DNA of 64,000 nt from Tubiluchus corallicola (taxonomy: Eukaryota; Priapulida; Priapulimorpha; Priapulimorphida; Tubiluchidae). The stretch covers positions 126,001 through 190,000 of the forward strand of contig JAQGDQ010000216.1 in NCBI GenBank assembly GCA_030141605.1, written 5' to 3'. The notes beneath the pieces were generated by a model. That model did no database searches. It saw only the letters and a list, made by a program, of their open reading frames with translations, and had not been told where the DNA came from. This document shows positions 57,258 through 64,000 of the stretch, piece after piece; position 1 is the first letter of the stretch, and the number at the start of each line of letters is the position of its first letter. The position numbers were made by a program, and so were the translations under genes.

Positions 57258-57351
57258 GGCGTCTAAGTTCAGATCGGATGGGTTCCTGACTTTTTGCAGC
57301 TTGGTATCAAGTTTTGTGCAAAAGTCCAGGGTGTTGGAGGAAAATATAAAC

Positions 57352-57405
57352 TGATATCTTTGTAAGATTTATATTTTGTATTAGCGTTTTTGCAAGAGTG
57401 TTTTT
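57352..57405 (+). repeat. Dispersed repeat copy R19 (left part only)
   Basis: TGATATCTTTGTAAGATTTATA, then TTTTGTATTAGCGTTTTTGC, match the left half; the right half is lost. It lies in the 321-base convergent gap between mscS and uvrA, where nothing else is evident. Confidence 0.5.
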
Positions 57406-57578
57406 TTAATCTTGATTCGAGAGAGGGCTGAAAATTTTCATTGATTTTTTCATAGTGAATCAAGGTGTTTTTCACGTAGGAAAGATTTCATTAAGCGATA
57501 TAGGTTTTATCCATGCTGAAGAGCTGGGAGCAGGTAGGTCGCAGGTTTATATAGTGTTTCCCTTTTGGGTTGTGTGGT

Positions 57579-60407
57579 TTAACGAAGTGTTTCTTTGTGT
57601 TGGGATATTTTGGGGTAGAGGTATTTCCCTGTGTGAGATCTACTGCATTTTACAAGGTTTTCTGGTGTTCCTTCAAATACTACTTCCCCTCCTTTGTCTC
57701 CGCCTTCTGCCCCTATGTCAATTATCCAGTCGGCAGATTTTATCACCTCCAAGTTGTGTTCAATAATCAAAACGGTATGCCCGCGATTTATAAGGGCATT
57801 AAGAGAGTTGAGCAGTATGTGAATGTCATAAAGGTGAAGGCCGGTGGTGGGTTCATCAAATATGAAAAGGGTAGGGGAGCTTTTCTCTTTTGATAGGAAG
57901 TATGCAAGTTTTACTCTTTGGCTTTCACCACCTGAAAGAGTACTTGATGATTGCCCCAGTTTAAGGTATCCCAACCCCACATTTTGCAAGGGTTTTAATT
58001 TTTTTACGATTTTTTTGCAATAAGAGTTGTTTTGGTCTCCAAAGAAAGTTAGTGCCTGGTTTACTGTCAGCTCAAGGATATCGTTAATGTTTTTCTCCAT
58101 AAACGTGACCTCAAGTATATCTGCTTTAAATCTTTTCCCTTTGCAGCTTTCACATGTAAGGTGTATGTCTGCCATAAATTGCATTTCTACCTTTATAATT
58201 CCTTCTCCCTGGCACTCTTCACATCGTCCCCCATCAATATTGAACGAAAAATGGGATGCTTTGAAGTTGTTTATTTTTGATGCCTGTTGGTCTGCATACA
58301 GTTTTCTAATATCGTCATACGCTTTGAGGTAAGTGACAGGGTTTGATCGTGATGATTTTCCGATAGGGTTTTGGTCTACAAGCTCAACGCCTGCAAGAAG
58401 GTTCATATCTCCTTGCAGTCTGGAGTGGCTCCCCGTTTTTTCTCCGTAGCCCCCATAGTATTTGTTCAAAGCGGGAAATAGGGTATTTCTTACAAGTGAG
58501 GATTTCCCTGAGCCGCTAACTCCTGTGACTGCTGTCATAATGTTTAACGGAAATTTTACATCAATACTTTTCAGGTTGTTTTCAGAAGCTTCTGTTATTT
58601 CAATAAAGCTGCTCCATTTTCTTCGTTTTGTGGGTGTCTCAATAAGCTTTTTCTTATTGAGATATTGAGCAGTAATACTTTTCTCTTCCTGTTTTAGCTT
58701 TTCAGCTGTTCCCTGAAAAATAATATTACCTCCATTGATTCCAGCCATTGGCCCAATGTCAATTAATTCATCAGCGGCGCGGATAATATCTTCATCGTGC
58801 TCTACTACAATAACTGTATTTCCAAGTTGTTGTAACCTGCGCAAAACGGTAATTAGTCTTTCTGTGTCTCTGGGGTGTAGCCCTATTGAAGGTTCGTCAA
58901 GTATATACATAGAGCCTACAAGGCTGCTACCCAGGGATGTTGCAAGGTTGATTCGCTGTGACTCCCCTCCTGACATGCTTGATGACAGGCGGTTAAGTGT
59001 TAGGTAACCCAGCCCTACGTCACAGAGAAATCCTAGGCGATTTTTTATTTCTGTTAGTAGTCGTCCTGCAATTTCCAAGTCATGCGATGTTAGTTTTATG
59101 TTTTCAATGCGGTGCTTTAATACCGATACAGGCAGGTTAATTAATTCCTGTATTGAGCTCCCATTTATCTTAACATATCCTGCCTCTTTTTTTATACGGG
59201 TTCCAAGGCATTCATTACATCTTGTTTTACCTCTGTAGCGCGACAGCATTACCCGGTATTGTATTTTATAAGATTTACTTTCGATTTGATCAAAAAAGCT
59301 GTTTAGTCCTTTGAAGTAACTATTTCCTGTCCATAGCAGACTCTTTTGTTGTTCGTCAAGCTCATAAAATGGTTTATGAATAGGAAATCCAAACTTATCT
59401 GCACTGAGGAGTAGCCTGTCTTTCCATTTACTCATTTTTTCACCTTTCCAGCAGACAATAGCATCACTATAGATTGATAGTGATTTGTTGGGTATGACAA
59501 GGTCCTCATCGATACCTATTATTTTACCACTACCCTCACACTTTGGGCATGCTCCAACAGGGTTGTTGAAGCTAAACATGTGAGGTGTAGGCTCTTCAAA
59601 TTCTATTCCATCAACTTCGAAGCTGTTTGAGAAGTGCTCTTCGTTGGCAGAATCATCATCTTTTAAAACCTTAACAATGCATGTTCCTTTACCCTCATAG
59701 AATGCAGTCTGTACAGAGTCTGCAACTCTACTTTCCTCTCTGCTGTCTTTAGAAATAGATATTCTGTCTATTACAATACGTACATTCTTATCATTTGCTA
59801 TCTGTTCAATTTTATCATCCTCTGACATTTTGATAATCTCTCCATCGATTTCAATGCGGGTAAATCCTTGTTGACGAAGTATATGTATGTCTTGCAGTAA
59901 TGTTCTGTCACTTTTATGGCGTATAGGAGAAAGCAACATTACCCGGGTTTTGCCAGGGAGAGAGTATATATAATCCACAACATCGCTGGCCTGGTGGCGA
60001 ATGACCTCTTTCCCCGATACTGGAGAGACTGTCTTGCCTATTCTTGCGAATAGCAGTTTCAGGTAGTCGTAAATTTCTGTAGATGTGCCAACAGTAGATC
60101 TTGGATTTCTAGTATTTGTTTTTTGCTCAATAGCAATTGCTGGTGGTATGCCTTTTACATAATCTACCTCCGGTTTATCAATTTTGCCCAAAAATTGCCG
60201 TGCGTAGGAGGACAGGCTTTCCACATAACGTCTTTGTCCTTCTGCAAATAGTGTGTCAAAGGCAAGTGATGATTTACCGGAACCGGATAGGCCTGTTATT
60301 ACAATGAACCTGTTTAAAGGTATTGTCAAGTCTATGTTTTTTAGATTATGAACCCTGGCACCTTTGATTTTTATGCTTTTGGTATCTGAAACGGTGTGTT
60401 TGATCAT
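57579..60407 (-). CDS. uvrA: Excinuclease ABC subunit A
   Basis: The damage-sensing ATPase of nucleotide excision repair. It has 942 residues with two ABC modules: Walker [15 protein letters not shown] (about 38-51) and [17 protein letters not shown] signatures MSGGESQRI and [11 protein letters not shown], and D-loops after [12 protein letters not shown] and [12 protein letters not shown]. Zinc-finger Cys pairs are seen ([32 protein letters not shown]). The ATG at 60407 faces the sigma-factor gene divergently. Complete; uvrB is not in the window. Confidence 0.97.
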   Translation of the reverse strand: MIKHTVSDTKSIKIKGARVHNLKNIDLTIPLNRFIVITGLSGSGKSSLAFDTLFAEGQRRYVESLSSYARQFLGKIDKPEVDYVKGIPPAIAIEQKTNTRNPRSTVGTSTEIYDYLKLLFARIGKTVSPVSGKEVIRHQASDVVDYIYSLPGKTRVMLLSPIRHKSDRTLLQDIHILRQQGFTRIEIDGEIIKMSEDDKIEQIANDKNVRIVIDRISISKDSREESRVADSVQTAFYEGKGTCIVKVLKDDDSANEEHFSNSFEVDGIEFEEPTPHMFSFNNPVGACPKCEGSGKIIGIDEDLVIPNKSLSIYSDAIVCWKGEKMSKWKDRLLLSADKFGFPIHKPFYELDEQQKSLLWTGNSYFKGLNSFFDQIESKSYKIQYRVMLSRYRGKTRCNECLGTRIKKEAGYVKINGSSIQELINLPVSVLKHRIENIKLTSHDLEIAGRLLTEIKNRLGFLCDVGLGYLTLNRLSSSMSGGESQRINLATSLGSSLVGSMYILDEPSIGLHPRDTERLITVLRRLQQLGNTVIVVEHDEDIIRAADELIDIGPMAGINGGNIIFQGTAEKLKQEEKSITAQYLNKKKLIETPTKRRKWSSFIEITEASENNLKSIDVKFPLNIMTAVTGVSGSGKSSLVRNTLFPALNKYYGGYGEKTGSHSRLQGDMNLLAGVELVDQNPIGKSSRSNPVTYLKAYDDIRKLYADQQASKINNFKASHFSFNIDGGRCEECQGEGIIKVEMQFMADIHLTCESCKGKRFKADILEVTFMEKNINDILELTVNQALTFFGDQNNSYCKKIVKKLKPLQNVGLGYLKLGQSSSTLSGGESQRVKLAYFLSKEKSSPTLFIFDEPTTGLHLYDIHILLNSLNALINRGHTVLIIEHNLEVIKSADWIIDIGAEGGDKGGEVVFEGTPENLVKCSRSHTGKYLYPKISQHKETLR

Positions 60408-60432
60408 TCAGAATATGGTTTGGGCAATTAGA

Positions 60433-60465
60433 TTTGTTTCTGTAAAAAGTTTTTATGTACATTTG
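60433..60465 (+). promoter_or_regulatory. Candidate promoter of the ECF sigma gene
   Basis: TTTG (60433-60436), 21 bases, then TACATTTG (60458-60465), an exact TAnnTTTG. It would give a leader of about 90 bases. A second exact -7-like box, TACTTTTG, lies at 60534-60541 nearer the start. Confidence 0.45.
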
Positions 60466-60561
60466 CGCAGTACAAAGTTATAATAGTTTTTGAATCAATA
60501 TTGAAAAATAGAACTGCCTATGAACTATATTTCTACTTTTGAAACCAAAATTTAAGTAACT

Positions 60562-61155
60562 ATGGCAGATTTAAAGAAAATGGATGACTTTACGCTTGTC
60601 CAGAAGTTTATCGATGGGGATCAGGAAGCTTTTGATGCCCTCGCAGCAAGGCACAAAAACCGTGTTTATACTTATATTTTTTTAATTGTTAGAAATAATG
60701 TGACCGCAGAGGATATTTTTCAGGATACTTTTATCAAGGTTATCCAGTCACTAAAAAATGGGAAGTATACAGATAACGGCAAGTTTATTTCTTGGGTTCT
60801 CAGAATAGCTCATAACCTGGTCATAGATCATTTTCGTAAAGAGAAGTATTCGAAGGTGATTTCCAATGATGATACAGAGATTGATCTTTTCAATTCTTCT
60901 AAATTTTCTGATGAAAATATTGAAGATAACTTAGTTCAAAAGCAGATATTCCAAGAGGTGAGATTTTTGGTTGATGAGTTACCGGAAGATCAAAAGCAGG
61001 TTATAGTTCTAAGATACTATATGGAGTTGAGTTTCAAGAATATAGCAGAGCAGACAGGGGTTTCTATAAATACTGCTTTGGGTAGAATGAGGTACGCCTT
61101 GATCAACCTGCGGAAGTTGATAGAACAAAAAAATATCATCCTAACTTTATCATAG
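60562..61155 (+). CDS. ECF-type RNA polymerase sigma factor
   Basis: 197 residues. Sigma region 2 (about 10-95) includes GDQEAFDALAARHKNRVYTYI, ITAEDIFQDTF-like and GKFISWVLRIAHNLVIDHFRK segments. Region 4 (about 130-190) has LPEDQKQVIVLRYYMELSFKNIAEQTG with the DNA-reading helix SINTALGRMRYAL. No anti-sigma factor lies beside it. The downstream 70-residue protein may be its partner. A strong terminator follows. This type is widespread and often housekeeping-like in Bacteroidota. Confidence 0.92.
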   Translation: MADLKKMDDFTLVQKFIDGDQEAFDALAARHKNRVYTYIFLIVRNNVTAEDIFQDTFIKVIQSLKNGKYTDNGKFISWVLRIAHNLVIDHFRKEKYSKVISNDDTEIDLFNSSKFSDENIEDNLVQKQIFQEVRFLVDELPEDQKQVIVLRYYMELSFKNIAEQTGVSINTALGRMRYALINLRKLIEQKNIILTLS

Positions 61156-61188
61156 ACATTCTATTGCCTAGTGCAGTAAAAAGTTTTG

Positions 61189-61218
61189 AAATGGGACAGT
61201 AATAAATTGGTCCCATTT
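61189..61218 (+). terminator. Rho-independent terminator after the sigma gene
   Basis: AAATGGGAC pairs with GTCCCATTT around a 12-base loop and is followed by a T-run. It lies 34 bases after the sigma stop and before the small downstream gene, so that gene may be read by leak-through or its own promoter. Confidence 0.75.
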
Positions 61219-61269
61219 TTCGTTCTAACAGGTACAAGTAATTCTTTATTAAATTTAAAATTGTAGCCT

Positions 61270-61482
61270 ATGAGAATCTCTACTTTGTATTATGACTCAT
61301 TACTGCAAGTAGAAGGGGATAACACACAGGTGCCTAGTATGAAGGATGTTATCAGGGTGATGGATAAAAGTGGCATTGTGATTGAACCTCCATCAAGATT
61401 AGTTCGACGTATTGTCGATTTTGCGTGTCAATATGCAACTGTTGAGGCAGGCAATGTTACTTGGAGTTTGAGCATGAACTGA
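61270..61482 (+). CDS. Small conserved protein linked to the sigma gene
   Basis: 70 residues, no signal or membrane segment. The C-terminal half (PSRLVRRIVDFACQYATVEAG ... LSMN) resembles small proteins I recall after ECF sigma genes in Bacteroidota, with a PS-x-x-hydrophobic pattern and a final Leu-x-x-Asn. It begins 114 bases after the sigma stop and has its own terminator. Function is unknown; a role tied to the sigma factor is a guess from position. Confidence 0.6.
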   Translation: MRISTLYYDSLLQVEGDNTQVPSMKDVIRVMDKSGIVIEPPSRLVRRIVDFACQYATVEAGNVTWSLSMN

Positions 61483-61502
61483 TAAGTTTGATTTGAAAAG
61501 TA

Positions 61503-61528
61503 TAGCCTGTTTAGTTTTAAGCAGGCTA
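61503..61528 (+). terminator. Rho-independent terminator after the small gene
   Basis: TAGCCTGTTTA pairs with TAAGCAGGCTA (one G-U pair) around a four-base loop GTTT, followed by six T. It lies 20 bases after the stop. Confidence 0.8.
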
Positions 61529-61561
61529 ATTTTTTGCTTTTTGCATTTGTGATTAAGATTT

Positions 61562-61696
61562 TGAACCTTTTGTGAAATTCATCTTTCTATTTAGTATTTT
61601 TATTAAAATCCTCAATTGTATCAGCAAGTTGCGGTCTTATCATTGATTTTTTCTTCAATCAGATTCAAGTGCTCTTTTGCCTTTGCAAAGGTCTCA
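61562..61696 (+). repeat. Dispersed repeat copy R20 (forward), flanks TTT
   Basis: A 135-bp copy from TGAACCTTTTGTGAAATTC to CCTTTGCAAAGGTCTCA, with CAGCAAGTTGCGGTC and ATTGATTTTTTCTTCAATC inside. TTT borders both ends, which in T-rich DNA is weak support for a target duplication. It lies in the 402-base gap before the PPi-PFK gene; the last 190 bases hold no recognised site. Confidence 0.85.
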
Positions 61697-61884
61697 TTTT
61701 TTTAAATGTTGTCTAAACTCTTTGTTCCCAATTTTAAAATGAATTAATTTTGTATCGCCTTTATGAAAATTGTCTTTTTTAAGGCTGGATTTTTTTATTT
61801 GTCAGCCGAATCGTAATCATTAGCTGCGCAAGTGTAATGTTTTGATTGTTAGTTGTTTTAAAGATTTAAAGATTAAAAAGTGTT

Positions 61885-63546
61885 ATGAGTAAAAGTTCTT
61901 TACAAATTGAGAGAGCAAAGTATTCCCCCAAGCTGCCTAAGGCTTTACGTGGGGGTGGGGGTATAAAAGTTGTGGAGGGAGAGAGTACTGTCCCTGTAGC
62001 TAATGTGGATGATATTAAAAGTCTATTCCCCAATACTTGTGGAATGCCTCTTTTGTCTATTGAGGCGGGAGCTGAGCCAGTGGATTTGCCGGAGGTTGGC
62101 GTTGGTATTATTTTATCAGGCGGGCAGGCTCCGGGTGGGCACAATGTTATTTCAGGGATTTTTGACGGGTTAAAAAGGCTGAATTCGAGTAATAGACTTT
62201 ATGGCTTTCTTGGTGGTCCGGGCGGTCTTGTTGATCATAAGTATATAGAGCTTACTGATAAGCTTATTGATGAGTACAGAAATACTGGAGGGTTTGATAT
62301 TATTGGTTCGGGGAGAACAAAGCTTGAGGAGGAGTGGCAGTTTGACAAGGGTGTTGAAATATGTAAAGCTTTAAATATAAGCGCCTTGGTTATTATAGGG
62401 GGTGATGATTCCAACACAAATGCATGTGTGCTGGCAGAGTACTATCTTCAGAAAGGCACAGGAATTAAGGTGATAGGATGCCCCAAGACAATTGATGGTG
62501 ATTTGAAAAACGATATGATAGAGACATCATTTGGGTTTGATACTGCTTGTAAGGTGTATTCGGAGTTGATTGGCAATATCATGCGTGATGCTAATTCTGC
62601 AAAGAAATACTGGCACTTTATTAAGTTAATGGGGCGCTCTGCGTCGCATATCGGGCTTGAGTGTGCGTTACAGTGTAGTCCTAATATTTGCCTTATTTCA
62701 GAGGAGGTTGCAGAAAAAGAGCAAACGCTTGACGAGATAGTCGACTACATGGCAGGTGTTGTGGCTTTGCGTTCGAAGAGGGGAGAAGATTTTGGTGTTG
62801 CTCTTATTCCTGAAGGGTTGATAGAGTTTATTCCTGAGATGAAGGCGTTGATAGCTGAGTTGAATGAGTTGCTTGCGGAAGGTTGTGATACTGCAAATGA
62901 GTTTAAAAAGAAAGGGAGTGATAAGGATAAGCGCCAGTATGTTATTTCGCAGCTTTCCGAGTCTTCCGCTAAAGTTTATGCTTCGCTGCCGGAAGGAATT
63001 GCAAGGCAGTTAACACTTGACCGCGACCCACACGGAAATGTGCAAGTGTCTAAGATTGAGACGGAAAAGCTTTTGATTGAGATGGTTGAGGTGAGGTTGA
63101 AAGGCATGAAGGAGGAGGGCGGATATACGGGGAAGTTTTCTGCTCAGAGTCACTTTTTCGGATATGAGGGGCGTTGTGCAGCTCCTTCAAATTTTGATGC
63201 AGATTACTGTTATTCATTGGGGTTTACTGCATCTGTACTTATAGCGGAAGGGAAAACCGGATATATGGCGTCAGTTAGAAATACTATATTACCTGCTGAG
63301 CAGTGGGTTGCCGGGGGGGTTCCTGTAACTATGATGATGAATATGGAGCGTCGTCACGGGCATATGAAACCTGTTATTCAGAAAGCTTTAGTTGCGCTTG
63401 ATGGGGCACCGTTTAAAGTGTTTGCAGAGAGGCGTGAGGAGTGGGCAGCTAAGACATTATATGTTTACCCAGGTCCTATACAGTACTGGGGGCCTTCGAA
63501 AGTTTGTGATCAAGCCACCAAAACATTAGAGCTAGAGAAAGCCTGA
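61885..63546 (+). CDS. pfp: Diphosphate-fructose-6-phosphate 1-phosphotransferase
   Basis: A PPi-dependent phosphofructokinase, reversible between glycolysis and gluconeogenesis. 553 residues, the long clade. The donor site [13 protein letters not shown] (about 74-86) and GGDDSNTNA (about 172-180) carry the second Asp that favours PPi over [15 protein letters not shown] and [14 protein letters not shown] bind fructose-6-phosphate. The stretch [18 protein letters not shown] is family typical. Confidence 0.95.
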   Translation: MSKSSLQIERAKYSPKLPKALRGGGGIKVVEGESTVPVANVDDIKSLFPNTCGMPLLSIEAGAEPVDLPEVGVGIILSGGQAPGGHNVISGIFDGLKRLNSSNRLYGFLGGPGGLVDHKYIELTDKLIDEYRNTGGFDIIGSGRTKLEEEWQFDKGVEICKALNISALVIIGGDDSNTNACVLAEYYLQKGTGIKVIGCPKTIDGDLKNDMIETSFGFDTACKVYSELIGNIMRDANSAKKYWHFIKLMGRSASHIGLECALQCSPNICLISEEVAEKEQTLDEIVDYMAGVVALRSKRGEDFGVALIPEGLIEFIPEMKALIAELNELLAEGCDTANEFKKKGSDKDKRQYVISQLSESSAKVYASLPEGIARQLTLDRDPHGNVQVSKIETEKLLIEMVEVRLKGMKEEGGYTGKFSAQSHFFGYEGRCAAPSNFDADYCYSLGFTASVLIAEGKTGYMASVRNTILPAEQWVAGGVPVTMMMNMERRHGHMKPVIQKALVALDGAPFKVFAERREEWAAKTLYVYPGPIQYWGPSKVCDQATKTLELEKA

Positions 63547-63673
63547 CCTTTTATGGAGGAAGGGTGGAGTTGAGTTTTTTTGGGTGGTATTGTAGTAAGT
63601 CCTTTTATTGGTATTTGTGGCTATTGAGGAAGCTACAGTAGCGATCTTTACTAAAATTCACTTTCATAAGTTT

Positions 63674-64000
63674 ATGAGTGAAAGTATTATCTATATTCAC
63701 AGTGGTCGTGTAACCTTTGTTAAGAGGGACATAGATATTTTGAGCAAGCATTATGGCGTTAAAGAGTTTTATTTTAGCCCTTACAAGGATTTAAGAATAG
63801 GGTACTCTTTTTTCAGGCAGTTTGCTTTTATGATGAGATATCTTTTTGTCTGCAAGGCTGTTTTTGTAATGTTTGGCGGGTATTTTTCGCTGCTGCCTGC
63901 TATTTTAGGAAAGTTGTTTGGGAAGCCTGTATATATTATTTTAGGGGGATCGGATTGCGTCTCTTTTCCATCTATTAATTATGGTAGCTTTAGAAAGCCT
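63674..64000 (+). CDS. Glycosyltransferase-like protein, 5' part only
   Basis: Open from ATG 63674 to the window end, 109 codons seen. The sequence ESIIYIHSGRVTFVKRDIDILSKHY resembles the N-terminal GT-B half of family 4 glycosyltransferases. VFVMFGGYFSLLPAILGKLFGKPVYIILGGSDCVS fits the strand-loop carrying Gly-Gly-x-Asp in such enzymes. It is 127 bases after pfp. The C-terminal half with the E-x7-E motif is outside the window, so the call is tentative. Confidence 0.6.
   Translation, partial: MSESIIYIHSGRVTFVKRDIDILSKHYGVKEFYFSPYKDLRIGYSFFRQFAFMMRYLFVCKAVFVMFGGYFSLLPAILGKLFGKPVYIILGGSDCVSFPSINYGSFRKP

Noticed and set aside
57455-57893. Two plus-strand frames over the uvrA 3' end
   Set aside because: They overlap the conserved uvrA C-terminus and have low-complexity Cys/Leu/Phe content; shadows.

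Overview
The window looks like a chromosomal piece of a low-G+C Bacteroidota, probably Bacteroidales or a relative. The signs are a SusC/SusD pair, DUF4249, GSCFA, DUF4294, DUF2490, DUF3109 and DUF1015 proteins, a PPi-dependent phosphofructokinase, a SerA-like enzyme beside DUF1015, the NagB/PIG-L fusion, and upstream sequences resembling the Bacteroidota promoter TTTG-N(19-21)-TAnnTTTG rather than Shine-Dalgarno sites. I found no rRNA, tRNA or CRISPR.

Layout. 1-2246 is a decayed island: a radical SAM/SPASM maturase gene is cut inside the codon for its third cluster cysteine by a dead IS3-family element (197-1757), and a frameshifted DUF4249 remnant lies on the other side. After nth, 3128-10566 is a four-gene minus-strand glycogen operon (debranching enzyme, glycogen synthase, GH57, alpha-glucan phosphorylase). 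Next come a GSCFA protein and a Tat-exported oxidoreductase, then AnmK with an M23 peptidase, then folB-folK-unknown-rsmI-HAD. At 20.3-25.9 kb there is a long non-coding leader with three 70-bp tandem repeats, then susC-susD. 26.4-36.7 kb holds a NagB-like/PIG-L fusion, DUF4294, mfd, a CarboxypepD_reg protein, a coiled-coil lipoprotein and a dGTPase. 37.2-41.6 kb is a small accessory cluster (Gfo/Idh, radical SAM/SPASM, D-threonine-aldolase-like enzyme, secreted protein). The rest is mainly housekeeping: gpmI, DUF3109, folE, galE, rfbB, holB, DUF2490, rlmD, serA-like, DUF1015, a PorT-like barrel, yggS, mscS, uvrA, an ECF sigma factor with a small partner, PPi-PFK, and the start of a glycosyltransferase.

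The most striking feature is not a gene. A family of about 130-bp repeats with inverted ends (TRAG-R-CCTTTGCAAA type) occurs roughly 20 times in 64 kb, nearly always in a gap between genes and in both orientations. Several well-preserved copies have matching 3-bp flanks (TAA, TAG, TTA, TTT), so I read it as a MITE-like non-autonomous element that has colonised the gaps.

A second theme is altered catalytic motifs. The GH57 protein has Gly where the family acid Asp is expected. The NagB-like domain has Gln in place of the catalytic His and a changed phosphate loop. The debranching enzyme lacks the usual Arg-Asp motif, and the SerA-like protein lacks the His/Glu pair. Some of these may be subfamily traits. 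Family calls rest on motif recognition from memory; no database search was run.
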